In this document: positions 12,694 to 22,812 of the stretch, one piece after another
How the letters are laid out: each line of letters begins with the position of its first letter
Position numbering within the stretch: position 1 is the stretch's first letter
Assembly: GCA_910574715.1 (NCBI GenBank)
Contig: CAJTCH010000017.1
Span: 1 to 64,000 of the forward strand
Reading direction: 5' to 3'
DNA from: Lachnospiraceae bacterium
GTDB taxonomy: Bacteria > Bacillota > Clostridia > Lachnospirales > Lachnospiraceae
DNA: 64,000 nt
Notes under the pieces: generated by a model
What the model was told of the DNA's origin: nothing
What the model saw: only the letters and a program-made list of their open reading frames with translations
Databases searched by the model: none
Made by a program: the position numbers and the translations under genes

Positions 12694-13515
12694 ATGAAAG
12701 CATTTGGAAAAATATTTGGATATATCGTACTTATCATAGCAGCTTTCCTGTCGCTGTTCCCGTTCTATTTCATGTTTGTATCGGGAACGAATACCAATAA
12801 CCAGATCTTGTCGGTGCCGCCGAAGCTTTCCATCGGCAGCGAACTGGCAGCGAATTTCGAGATCCTTGTGGATAAGGTCGACCTGCTGACAAGTATCTGG
12901 AACACGTTATTTATATCTGTTGTGTATACGGTTCTGGCGCTTTTGATATTCTCGGCGGCAGGCTATGCGCTGGCCAAATTTGATTTCAAGGGCAAGGGCA
13001 TTATCTTTGCATTTGTCATGGGTTCCATGATGATCCCGTCGCTGGTAATGTATGTGCCGTTGTTCGAGATGATGATCGAGATCGATATGACGGACAGCCA
13101 TTGGGCGGTGATCCTGCCGATGCTTGCCAATGCTTTTGGAATCTTCCTGATGCGCCAGAATATGCTGAACTTCCCTACGGCGCTCTTAGAGGCGGGAAGA
13201 ATCGACGGAGTCGGCGAGATCAGCCTGTTCTTCAGGATTGTGCTGCCGAACATCAAGCCGGCGCTTGGCGCACTGGTCATCTATATGTTCACTAGTATGT
13301 GGAATAACTTTATGTGGCCGTTGATCATCCTGGGAAGCGAGGAGAAATATACGCTTCCGATTTCCCTGGCAATGCTGGACGGAAATCCGACGAACAAGAA
13401 CTATGCTGTGATCTTACTTGCGACAGCCGTAGCGACCCTGCCGATTCTGATTATATTCCTGGTATTCCAGAAGCAATTCGTAGCAGGCGTTATGGGCGGA
13501 GCAGTGAAAGAGTAA
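12694..13515 (+). CDS. Sugar ABC transporter permease (MalG/UgpE-like)
   Basis: This 273-aa inner-membrane protein is the second CUT1 permease and should pair with the upstream one. It has about six hydrophobic helices and an EAA loop (EAGRIDGVGEISLFF followed by VLPNIKPA). It starts 2 bp after the previous stop, with AGGAGG-type ribosome binding just upstream. The solute-binding lipoprotein follows. The trio lacks a dedicated ATPase. Sugar specificity cannot be read from the sequence, but linkage to lacZ suggests a beta-galactoside or galacto-oligosaccharide. Confidence 0.93.
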   Translation: MKAFGKIFGYIVLIIAAFLSLFPFYFMFVSGTNTNNQILSVPPKLSIGSELAANFEILVDKVDLLTSIWNTLFISVVYTVLALLIFSAAGYALAKFDFKGKGIIFAFVMGSMMIPSLVMYVPLFEMMIEIDMTDSHWAVILPMLANAFGIFLMRQNMLNFPTALLEAGRIDGVGEISLFFRIVLPNIKPALGALVIYMFTSMWNNFMWPLIILGSEEKYTLPISLAMLDGNPTNKNYAVILLATAVATLPILIIFLVFQKQFVAGVMGGAVKE

Positions 13516-13568
13516 ATTGCCGCCGAACGAAGATAAGGGGCGGTACATATATGAAGGAGGAAAAGAAG

Positions 13569-14864
13569 ATGATGAGAAGAAACATGAAACGAATGATGGC
13601 AGCAGCGCTTGTAGGCGTTATGACGGCGTCGCTTGCACTCACAGGATGCGGCGGGAAGGACAAGAAGAAATCAGACAGCGGCGAGAAGGTGATCACGGTG
13701 TGGTCATGGGACGTTGCGCTGATGCAGCTTCAGGAGGCGGCAGAGGAGTACCAGAAGGATCACCCGGATGTAAAGTTCGAGTTTGAAGAGATGGGAACCG
13801 ACCAGATCTATAAGAAGTTATCCACTTCCCTTGCAACCGGAAACGGTATCGCAGACATTATCTCTGTCGAGGGAGAGGTTCTCGTAGGTTATGCCGATAA
13901 GTTCCCAGAAGGGTTCCTGGATGTGAGCGATGTGGTAGAGACAGATCAATTCCTTCCGTCCAAGATATCCGAGGTATCTTATAAGGATAAGATCCACGCG
14001 TTCCCATGGGATGCAGGCCCGGAAGGACTGTTCTACCGGACAGATTATTTCGAGCAGGCAGAGGTATCTCCGGAAGACATTAAGACCTGGGATGATCTGA
14101 TCGAGGCGGGCAAGAAGATTGAAGCAGTCTGCAAGACTCCGTCGGGAGACCCGGTGAAGATGATTCCGGTGGATCCAAAGAAGAGCACCATCTATTCTTT
14201 GATCCGCAGCCAGCTTGGAATCGGTGTATTTGACGAGGATGGCAATCCGATCGTGGACGACGAGCGTTCGATCCAGGCGATGGAGAAAGCGAAAGAAATC
14301 TATGATTCCGGTGTTGCCCTTAACTACAACGGCTGGGATGAGTATGAGCAGACGGTTGTAAATGAGTCGGTTGCATGTATCCCGGAGGCGGTATGGATGA
14401 TCGGAACCATCAAGGATAAGGGACCTCAGACAGAAGGGAAATGGGGCGTTATGGATCTTCCGGCGGTAGAAGGCGGAGAATATAGCTGCAGCAACGGCGG
14501 TTCTGACGTGGCGATCAATGCGAAGACAGATTATCCGGACGAGGTGAAGGATTTCGTGAAATTTGCAATGACAGATGAAGCGCTCCAGGCGAGCGGATTC
14601 GAGAAATACGGCCTGTATCCGTCTTACATCCCGGCATATGAGAATGAACTCTTCCAGAAGGGCGATCCGTTCTTCGGCGAGGAGAATATCTATAATATCT
14701 TTATCGAAAACGGTAAGAAGGTTGCAGAGATCCCGATCTCTCCAAACGGACAGGAAGCAGGAGATTCCATCGGTGCGGCAGTATCTAAGATCCTCTTGAA
14801 CGGGGAAGAGGTAGAGCCTGTAATGAAGGATCTTCAGAAAGAGTTAGAAGCCAAATTCAAGTAA
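13569..14864 (+). CDS. Sugar ABC transporter substrate-binding lipoprotein
   Basis: This is a 431-aa extracellular solute-binding protein of the CUT1 (cluster B) type. A signal peptide ends in the lipobox LTGC, with the lipidated cysteine at residue 27, so the mature protein should be anchored to the outer face of the membrane. A lysine-rich linker follows. ATG 13569 is preferred because GGAGG sits 8 nt upstream; an in-frame ATG at 13551 overlaps that region and has a poorer site. It closes the lacZ operon and is followed by a strong terminator. It should deliver the galactoside to the two permeases. Confidence 0.93.
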   Translation: MMRRNMKRMMAAALVGVMTASLALTGCGGKDKKKSDSGEKVITVWSWDVALMQLQEAAEEYQKDHPDVKFEFEEMGTDQIYKKLSTSLATGNGIADIISVEGEVLVGYADKFPEGFLDVSDVVETDQFLPSKISEVSYKDKIHAFPWDAGPEGLFYRTDYFEQAEVSPEDIKTWDDLIEAGKKIEAVCKTPSGDPVKMIPVDPKKSTIYSLIRSQLGIGVFDEDGNPIVDDERSIQAMEKAKEIYDSGVALNYNGWDEYEQTVVNESVACIPEAVWMIGTIKDKGPQTEGKWGVMDLPAVEGGEYSCSNGGSDVAINAKTDYPDEVKDFVKFAMTDEALQASGFEKYGLYPSYIPAYENELFQKGDPFFGEENIYNIFIENGKKVAEIPISPNGQEAGDSIGAAVSKILLNGEEVEPVMKDLQKELEAKFK

Positions 14865-14877
14865 AGAAAAAAACAGG

Positions 14878-14902
14878 AAAGGGGCATAAAATGCCCCTTT
14901 TT
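14878..14902 (+). terminator. Rho-independent terminator of the lacZ-ABC operon
   Basis: The stem AAAGGGGCAT (14878-14887) pairs with ATGCCCCTTT (14891-14900) around an AAA loop and runs into T residues. Confidence 0.9.
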
Positions 14903-14944
14903 AAAATGAATTGTGTTATACTAATATAGCAAGATGGAGGACAG

Positions 14945-16832
<1,888 letters not shown>

Positions 16833-16836
16833 GCTG

Positions 16837-16857
16837 GCATAGACGAAATATCTATGC
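16837..16857. terminator. Hairpin between convergent lacI-type and tetR-type genes
   Basis: GCATAGA (16837-16843) pairs with TCTATGC (16851-16857) between the convergent genes and overlaps the tetR-type stop codon. It lacks a T-run, so terminator activity is uncertain. Confidence 0.35.
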
Positions 16858-17388
16858 GGGCGGGGCGATGCGCCTGAGGATCTTCACCAGCTCCGCAGGC
16901 GTTTCTTTTGCGCCGTTTGAAGACCAGGAAATATACAGGTTATACAGTGCGCCTGCGAAGGCCTGCAGGCCGTAATAATGTTCGATCCCGTCTTCCGGCT
17001 TGTGCCAGGTCTCAAGCATATATCGGCTGATAGCGGTCAGCAGGAGATGTCCCAGGCCGCTTTTGAATAAGCTGTCGAGGAATTCTTTGTGTTTTTCAAA
17101 ATAAGAAAAGCAGTGATAGAGGTTGGCGGGAGCGTAGGCGTGCTGATCCAGCGATAGTTCGCGGGCCTCGCGCTGATAATCGGCCAGCGCTTCCTCCAGA
17201 TAAGAGGAGAAGATATCTTCTTTGGACTGATAATTCCGATAATAAGTCATCCTTGATACACCGGCTTTCTCCGTCAATTCGGATATGGAGATGGCGGACA
17301 GCGGTTTTTCCTTTAACAGCAGCATCAATGCGGTTACCATGCATTCCCGGGCTAATTTGTTAGCCTGGTTTTTTCTTTCTGTATCCAT
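16852..17388 (-). CDS. TetR family transcriptional regulator
   Basis: This is a 178-aa TetR-type regulator. The N-terminal helix-turn-helix is clear (SISELTEKAGVSRMTYYRNYQSKEDIF, about residues 34-60). The C-terminal half matches the TetR_C_33 type of domain found in many Firmicutes. The start is set at 17388, where a GGGGGA ribosome site lies about 8 nt upstream; the longer in-frame extension to 17499 runs into the divergent control region. It is divergent from degV. The intergenic region contains paired TGTGACAA-type repeats flanking the degV promoter, so it probably represses degV and itself. The ligand is unknown. Confidence 0.85.
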   Translation of the reverse strand: MDTERKNQANKLARECMVTALMLLLKEKPLSAISISELTEKAGVSRMTYYRNYQSKEDIFSSYLEEALADYQREARELSLDQHAYAPANLYHCFSYFEKHKEFLDSLFKSGLGHLLLTAISRYMLETWHKPEDGIEHYYGLQAFAGALYNLYISWSSNGAKETPAELVKILRRIAPPA

Positions 17389-17413
17389 GAACAAAATCCC
17401 CCTGTTTGTAACA

Positions 17414-17467
17414 GTTGTGTGACAACGTATTGAAATTTGATTTTTAAAGTGATACAATTTGTCACAC
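17414..17467. promoter_or_regulatory. Paired operator-like repeats flanking the degV promoter
   Basis: GTGTGACAA (17417-17425) and TTGTCACAC (17459-17467) are perfect 9-bp inverted copies that bracket the degV promoter. The left copy is itself part of a palindrome, GTTGT-GTG-ACAAC (17414-17426). The adjacent divergent TetR regulator is the obvious candidate ligand. Confidence 0.6.
17430..17458 (+). promoter_or_regulatory. degV promoter
   Basis: TTGAAA at 17430-17435 and TACAAT at 17453-17458 have a 17-bp spacer. Operator-like repeats lie immediately on both sides. Confidence 0.75.
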
Positions 17468-17533
17468 TTATTATAATAGAAATAAGGGCGGCATTTCAAG
17501 ATGCAAATTGTAGGCAGAAGGGGGAATTATGAT

Positions 17534-18400
17534 ATGAGGACAGCGGTCATGACAGACAGTAACAGCGGAATTACGAAGAGTGAAGCGAAAGAGTTGGGGA
17601 TATTTTCCCTTCCGATGCCGGTGATCATTGATGGCGAGATCTGTTATGAAGGGATCGATCTTACTCAGGAGAGATTCTATTCAAGCCTTACAGGCGGGAA
17701 GGACGTGACGACTTCTCAGCCCTCTCCGGGAGAAGTGATCGGGATGTGGGACGCGATCTTTGCGGAAGGATATGACGAGATCGTCCATATCCCTATGTCC
17801 AGCGGCTTAAGTAATTCCTATGAGTCGGCGGCAGGGCTTGCGGCGGATTATGACGGCAGGGTGCAGGTGGCGGATAATCATCGGATCTCCGTGACGCTGC
17901 GGGAATCGGTGCTTGAGGCAAAAGAGCTTGCAGATCAGGGATTGTCGGCGAAGGAGATCCGGGAAGAGCTGGAGATCCGGGCCTATGAGTCCTGTATCTA
18001 TATCACGGTGGATACGCTGGAATTCCTGAAAAAGGGCGGAAGGATCACACCGGCTGCGGCTGCCCTTGGCGCGGTGCTGAATATCAAACCGGTGCTGACG
18101 ATACAGGGAGAACGGCTGGATGCATTTGCCAAGGTCCGGGGGATGAAGAAGGGGAAGCATAAGATGTTAGAGGCATTGAAGCAGGATCTTGCCACACGCT
18201 TTCAGGGGATCGAGATGAGCCGGATCGTCATCGGGGCGGCAGGCTCCGGGCTTGGCGAGGAAGAAGAGAGAGAATGGACGGAGACGCTTAAGGCTGCATT
18301 CCCGGACGCAACCGTATACTATAATCCGCTGTCTTTCAGTATCGGGAGCCATACCGGTCCGGGGGCGGTGGGAACGGCGATCAGCATTCGGAGATCATAG
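17534..18400 (+). CDS. DegV family fatty-acid-binding protein
   Basis: This is a 288-aa DegV/FakB-type protein. Family members bind a fatty acid and present it to the FakA kinase for phospholipid synthesis. The N-terminal TDSNSGI, the central PMSSGLSNSYESA and the later KPVLTIQGERL...KVRGMKKG motif are all typical. ATG 17534 is chosen because GGGGG lies 9 nt upstream; a longer form from 17501 has no ribosome site. It is divergent from a TetR regulator and ends at a strong terminator, so it is a single-gene unit. A second, diverged paralogue lies at 59769-60608. Confidence 0.9.
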   Translation: MRTAVMTDSNSGITKSEAKELGIFSLPMPVIIDGEICYEGIDLTQERFYSSLTGGKDVTTSQPSPGEVIGMWDAIFAEGYDEIVHIPMSSGLSNSYESAAGLAADYDGRVQVADNHRISVTLRESVLEAKELADQGLSAKEIREELEIRAYESCIYITVDTLEFLKKGGRITPAAAALGAVLNIKPVLTIQGERLDAFAKVRGMKKGKHKMLEALKQDLATRFQGIEMSRIVIGAAGSGLGEEEEREWTETLKAAFPDATVYYNPLSFSIGSHTGPGAVGTAISIRRS

Positions 18401-18429
18401 GTGCTTAGTATAATAATTCTGCATGCATA

Positions 18430-18468
18430 CGGAACTGTAGGGGAATATTACCTACAGTTCCGTTTTTT
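18430..18468 (+). terminator. Rho-independent terminator after degV
   Basis: A 12-bp perfect stem, CGGAACTGTAGG (18430-18441) with its complement at 18451-18462, is followed by six T residues. Confidence 0.92.
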
Positions 18469-18553
18469 CACCGGTGAACATCAGTGTCAGATCAATCTAT
18501 CCCAAGCATTGGAATCAGTTCATCAAGCAATGGGGGTTTTGGACTTCAAGATA

Positions 18554-18582
18554 TTTACAAAAGGATACAAAAAGGATATATT
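18554..18582 (+). promoter_or_regulatory. Promoter of the two-component operon
   Basis: TTTACA (18554-18559) and TATATT (18577-18582) have a 17-bp spacer, ending 41 bp before the response regulator start. Confidence 0.6.
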
Positions 18583-18623
18583 TAACTGATAAAATATCAC
18601 CATACAGGAAATGGAGAACATAT

Positions 18624-19295
18624 ATGGAACGGAGATTATTGATCGTAGAAGACGACTGCCTGCTTACGGAGGCTGCCGCCGATTACTTCACCGGTAAGGG
18701 CTGGAGGGTCGAGACGGCAGAGGATGGGGTAAAAGCGCTGGAATTGCTGAGAAGAAAAAGCTATCATCTGATCCTTCTGGATGTGATGCTGCCTGGGATG
18801 GATGGGTTCGCCGTGTGCCGTAAGATCCGCAAGTACAGCGATATCCCTGTGATCTTTATAACCGCCCGCGTATTGGAGGAGGATAAGCTGAACGGGTATG
18901 CCTTGGGAGCGGACGACTATGTGACGAAGCCCTTCTCCCTGCCGGTCTTATATGCCAAGGCGATGGCGCTGACGGGAAGAGTGCAGGGGATCAACAGTTT
19001 TGCAGAGCTGGCCGGTCTTAAGATAGATGTACAAAGCCACAAGGTATTTAAGAATGGCGAGTTGCTGCCGCTGCCGCCGAAGGAATATGAGATGCTTCTG
19101 TTTTTCATGCAGAATCCGGGGAGGATCTTCAGCCGGGAACAGCTCTTGATCCGTTTCTGGGGGTATGATTTCGACGGGAATGAACGGGTGGTGGACAATC
19201 ATATCAAGAAGCTGCGGAAAGCTGTCGGTTCCTGCGGATGCACCATTGAGACGGTGCGCAAATTCGGGTATCGGCTGACGGTGAATGAAAAGTAA
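18624..19295 (+). CDS. OmpR/PhoB-type response regulator
   Basis: This 223-aa protein has a receiver domain (acidic pair EDD near residues 9-11, phosphoacceptor Asp53 in LLDVMLPG, Lys in VTKPFS) and a C-terminal winged-helix DNA-binding domain (VVDNHIKKLRKA...TVRKFGYRL). ATG 18624 has GGAG 7 nt upstream; an in-frame upstream extension to 18474 overlaps the promoter and is rejected. The partner histidine kinase follows and its reading frame overlaps this one. Downstream targets are unknown. Confidence 0.93.
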   Translation: MERRLLIVEDDCLLTEAAADYFTGKGWRVETAEDGVKALELLRRKSYHLILLDVMLPGMDGFAVCRKIRKYSDIPVIFITARVLEEDKLNGYALGADDYVTKPFSLPVLYAKAMALTGRVQGINSFAELAGLKIDVQSHKVFKNGELLPLPPKEYEMLLFFMQNPGRIFSREQLLIRFWGYDFDGNERVVDNHIKKLRKAVGSCGCTIETVRKFGYRLTVNEK

Positions 19296-19359
19296 AACCG
19301 GTCTGTTCGGTAAGATGAGCAGGCGGGACCATTCTGTCAGAAAAATGGAGGTGTTGCAT

Positions 19360-21378
19360 GTGAAGGAAGCAGCAAGAAGAAGGAAGAGAAGATTCTGGAA
19401 GCCTGTGGCGGCAGGCTTTATGGCGCTGTATCTGCTGACAATGGGCCTGGCTACTTATCTGGTGAAGGAAAAGTACGTAGATGAGTATGCACAGGCATTT
19501 GAGGAAATCACCCTTTTCCTGATCAATACGGCATCCGAGAAAGAGAATGAGATGCGTCCGTCAGATGAAGAAGCAAGAATAAAGAGAAGGGATGAGATTG
19601 TAAAAAGAGAAGCCGAAGAAGCCAATAAAAAACTTGAGGAAGCAAGGCGGGAAGCGGGAAAGGCAGATACAGAGAATGTGGACGAGGAAACGGCAGACGA
19701 GATACAGGAAGAAGATACGAGAGAAATATCTGGGGAAGAAGAGTTCTCTGAGGAGACCGCTTCCGGGGAAGATACCAACAAAATAATATCAGAAGAATGG
19801 GGAGAAGAAGAGAGGACGGAGTTCTACCAGAAATTGGTTGATGAATGCTTCCGGAGTATAGGGAAGCAGGAGATGAAAGGTTCGGCTGCCGTCTATGATA
19901 CGAAGGGAAAACTTCTTGCCAAAAGCTGTGATGCGATCGGTGATCTGGCATCGGCCGTCAGCACGAACGGTCAGAAGAACGGGCCGTTTGCGCTGGATGA
20001 TTATCTGTCGTTTGAGCAGAAGGAGGAAATGGCGGAATATTGCTGGAAGGAAAGTCTGACGGCAGAGGGGAATTATACAATTCCGGAGAAATATCGGTTT
20101 TTGATTCGGACGTCTTTGGATGGTAAGGAGCTGTATGATATCATTGTCCAGGAACTGACATGGGAAGAAGGCCGGGAGGCAGAGGAAAAGCAGTATGTAG
20201 ATCCTCTTACCGGAAGCATTAACAGCTATGAGACCGATGCCTGTATCGATTACGAGACCGGCACAGAGACTGATGAGAGCCAGGTATTCTATGTAACAGA
20301 CAGCCACGTGGTGTGGGAATGGACGAACCCGGATGTACAGGAATGGCAGAAGGCGAAAGGAAAGCTTCAGAATGCGAGTATGAAGCTTTCGTATATGGAG
20401 ACTTTTGAGGAATGGCGCAGGTGGAGTTCCAGTGAATATCTCCATGGATACCCTGAGAAGGGAGAGTTTTATTTAGAAGAAGGAAATGTCTACCGTGGAT
20501 TAAGAATTGACTCAGACGGATTCTATTACAGGTGCAGGTTCCAGGGGAAGGTCTGGAGCGGCGATAATCCCTGTGCGTATATAGAAGTCCGGATGGAGGA
20601 ACGTCCCTGGATCGCCGCTTTTGATTATATGAAATATGTATTTCTTACTGGATTTGTGCTGGCTGTTGGATGTATGGCCTGGATCGTCCGGGCGTTTGAA
20701 AGGACCTATGACAGGCAGATGGCGCTAGAGGCGACCAGACGGGATCTTACCAATGCTATGGCTCATGAGCTCAAGACGCCTCTTGGCATTATCCGGAATT
20801 TTACGGAGAATCTGATCGAACATAATATGGAAGAGAAGCGGGATTATTATCTAATCCAGATCATCGGGCAGACTGAAGAGATGGATCATCTGGTGACGGA
20901 TATGATCGAGATCGCGAAGCTTGACTCCGAAGAGCTGGTGCTTAAGAAAGAGACCATATCCTTTGCGGAATTGATCCGGGAGCAGATGGGGCGGTTTACC
21001 CCATTGATCGAGGAGAAGAATTTGCAGGTGCAATACCGGGTGGAGGCGGATCTGCAGATAGACGGTGACAGAGAATATCTGGCGAAAGCGGTGTGGAATC
21101 TGCTGTCTAACGCGGTGGAATATAATGTGCCGGATGGACGGATCGATGTAGTTGTGAAAGAAAGATGGTGCAGTATTGAAAATACGGGGGCACATCTGAG
21201 TGAGGATCAGATCATGCACGCATTCGACCTGTTCTATACCGGGGATAAGAGTCGGGGAAAGAGAGAGCGTCATATGGGACTTGGATTATTCCTGGCGAAG
21301 AGGATCTTTGGGCTTCATGGGGTGGAGCTTATGATAGAGAATGCGGATGAAGGCGCACGGGTGGTGATGAGGAGATAG
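19360..21378 (+). CDS. Sensor histidine kinase with a large extracytoplasmic domain
   Basis: This membrane sensor kinase pairs with the upstream response regulator. A first transmembrane helix (AAGFMALYLLTMGLATYLV) precedes an outside domain of nearly 400 residues, whose first part is a charged, Glu-rich, coiled-coil-like stretch. A second helix (VFLTGFVLAVGCMAWIV) is followed by HisKA with the phospho-His in MAHELKTPLG (residue 469 from this start) and HATPase_c with NLLSNAVEYN and GLGLFLAKRI. The start is GTG 19360, because GGAGG lies 8 nt upstream. ATG 19285 is in frame and overlaps the regulator, but has no ribosome site. The sensed signal is unknown. Confidence 0.9.
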   Translation: MKEAARRRKRRFWKPVAAGFMALYLLTMGLATYLVKEKYVDEYAQAFEEITLFLINTASEKENEMRPSDEEARIKRRDEIVKREAEEANKKLEEARREAGKADTENVDEETADEIQEEDTREISGEEEFSEETASGEDTNKIISEEWGEEERTEFYQKLVDECFRSIGKQEMKGSAAVYDTKGKLLAKSCDAIGDLASAVSTNGQKNGPFALDDYLSFEQKEEMAEYCWKESLTAEGNYTIPEKYRFLIRTSLDGKELYDIIVQELTWEEGREAEEKQYVDPLTGSINSYETDACIDYETGTETDESQVFYVTDSHVVWEWTNPDVQEWQKAKGKLQNASMKLSYMETFEEWRRWSSSEYLHGYPEKGEFYLEEGNVYRGLRIDSDGFYYRCRFQGKVWSGDNPCAYIEVRMEERPWIAAFDYMKYVFLTGFVLAVGCMAWIVRAFERTYDRQMALEATRRDLTNAMAHELKTPLGIIRNFTENLIEHNMEEKRDYYLIQIIGQTEEMDHLVTDMIEIAKLDSEELVLKKETISFAELIREQMGRFTPLIEEKNLQVQYRVEADLQIDGDREYLAKAVWNLLSNAVEYNVPDGRIDVVVKERWCSIENTGAHLSEDQIMHAFDLFYTGDKSRGKRERHMGLGLFLAKRIFGLHGVELMIENADEGARVVMRR

Positions 21379-21387
21379 GCGGGGATT

Positions 21388-21681
21388 TTACTCTGTGGGA
21401 AATCTGATGCTGCTCATGAACAATTCGTAGAAATCGTCTTCGCCTGCCAGCTTCGGGGAATTCTCACCTCCTCCGTTGGTGCTGCGCTTCATAGCGGCAT
21501 GGAATTCCTCGCCGGCACAGATCAGGTCCATCTCGTAGATCTCGTATCCAAGCTCACGGCATACTCTGCAGAATGCCATGAGTGGATCTTTTTCCTGTGC
21601 GGTATCTAACAATTTGTTTCGGATATCTGAATCGTGCAGCGCTTTGCGCTGCAGATCGTCCAACATTGTTATAACATTCAT
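21388..21681 (-). CDS. Small Nif11-like protein with an RSTNGGGENSP motif
   Basis: This is a 97-aa soluble protein, convergent with the kinase gene. Residues about 5-60 (LQRKALHDSDIRNKLLDTA...AFCRVCRELGYEIYEMDL) have the helix-loop pattern of Nif11-like domains, which occur as leader regions of some ribosomally made peptides and in stand-alone proteins. It is followed by a Gly/Asn-rich RSTNGGGENSP segment and an acidic EDDFYELF tail. No peptide-maturation enzyme is seen nearby, so a precursor role is doubtful. GGGGTG lies 10 nt upstream of the ATG. The family assignment is my reading of the sequence pattern. Confidence 0.7.
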   Translation of the reverse strand: MNVITMLDDLQRKALHDSDIRNKLLDTAQEKDPLMAFCRVCRELGYEIYEMDLICAGEEFHAAMKRSTNGGGENSPKLAGEDDFYELFMSSIRFPTE

Positions 21682-21795
21682 AGATTTTTCACCCCATAAT
21701 TAGACAAGATTATTCGTTCAATTATAACCAAGACTTTTTGGAATATTATAGCTGATAGAGTTGGATTTTTCAAGCATTGTATATTCCTTTTTCTC

Positions 21796-21824
21796 TTCCA
21801 ATAGTCGTACATATGCGGTATAAT
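21796..21824 (+). promoter_or_regulatory. Promoter of the MoxR-DUF58 operon
   Basis: TTCCAA (21796-21801) and TATAAT (21819-21824) have a 17-bp spacer. The consensus -10 is convincing, the -35 weaker. Confidence 0.6.
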
Positions 21825-21854
21825 ATAAGGAAATTACGGGAGGATACATAAGAG

Positions 21855-22799
21855 ATGAATCTTAGATTACTTGAAGATCTGCAGAACAATATATCGAGGG
21901 TAATGATTGGGAATGAGAGAACGATGAAGCTTATCCTTACGGCGATCCTTGCAAAGGGGCATGTGCTTTTGGAGGATGTGCCGGGAACAGGCAAGACCGT
22001 GCTCGCAAAGTCTCTTTCCAAGTCTGTCCGCGCGCAATTTGGGCGTATCCAGTTCACTCCGGATCTGCTTCCGTCAGATGTGACAGGGCTTAATTATTTT
22101 GATGCCGGAAGAGGAGAATTCATATTCCGGGAAGGTCCGGTATTCTGTAATATCCTCCTGGCAGATGAGATCAACCGTGCAACTCCCAAGACACAGAGCA
22201 GCCTTCTGGAGTGTATGGCGGAGGGGCAGGTGACGGTGGACGGGAAGACGAGGACTATAGAAGAGCCTTTTTTTGTGATCGCGACACAGAATCCGATAGA
22301 GACACTGGGTACATTTCCGCTTCCGGAGGCGCAGACAGATCGTTTCTTGATGCGGATCAGCATGGAAGATATGACGCTAGGGCAGGAGTTCGCCATGGTA
22401 GAGAGGTTCCTTACCGATGAACCTCTCTTGTCGCTTGAGGGGATCTGCGGGAAGGAAGAGATCCTGGAACTTCAGGAGCAATGCCGCAGGATGTATGTTC
22501 ATGAAGATCTGATCAAATATATGATAGAGATCGTCCATGCGACACGGAAGCATCCGAAGGTAATGCAGGGGGTCAGCCCCCGAGGAACACTGGCGTTTGT
22601 GCGGGCGGCTCAGGGCTTTGCCATGACAGAGGGCAGGGAATATGTAGTGCCGGAGGATGTCAAGAGTGTTGCCGCTCCGGTTCTCGCGCATCGGCTCGTG
22701 CTGTCAGTCCCGGCCGAGAAGGCTAGATATGAGGAAGAGGTGGTTCGGGAGATCGCAGACCTGGTTAAGGTTCCGGTTGAGGAATGGGGAATAGGGTAA
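21855..22799 (+). CDS. MoxR family AAA+ ATPase
   Basis: This is a 314-aa AAA+ protein of the MoxR/RavA class, proposed to act as a chaperone that activates or assembles partner proteins. Walker A is in EDVPGTGKTVLAKS, Walker B in ILLADEINR, and sensor 1 in FVIATQNP. The length is typical. GGGAGG lies 11 nt upstream of the ATG. It is followed after 13 bp by a DUF58 protein and then by a membrane protein, a conserved arrangement in which the ATPase and DUF58 protein act on an envelope-linked process. The true client is not known. Confidence 0.94.
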   Translation: MNLRLLEDLQNNISRVMIGNERTMKLILTAILAKGHVLLEDVPGTGKTVLAKSLSKSVRAQFGRIQFTPDLLPSDVTGLNYFDAGRGEFIFREGPVFCNILLADEINRATPKTQSSLLECMAEGQVTVDGKTRTIEEPFFVIATQNPIETLGTFPLPEAQTDRFLMRISMEDMTLGQEFAMVERFLTDEPLLSLEGICGKEEILELQEQCRRMYVHEDLIKYMIEIVHATRKHPKVMQGVSPRGTLAFVRAAQGFAMTEGREYVVPEDVKSVAAPVLAHRLVLSVPAEKARYEEEVVREIADLVKVPVEEWGIG

Positions 22800-22812
22800 A
22801 GGAGAGGTAATC

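Noticed and set aside
17408..17416. GTAACAGTT near the tetR/degV control region as a third miniature element
   Set aside because: There is no matching CTGTTAC end and no 8-bp direct repeat around it.
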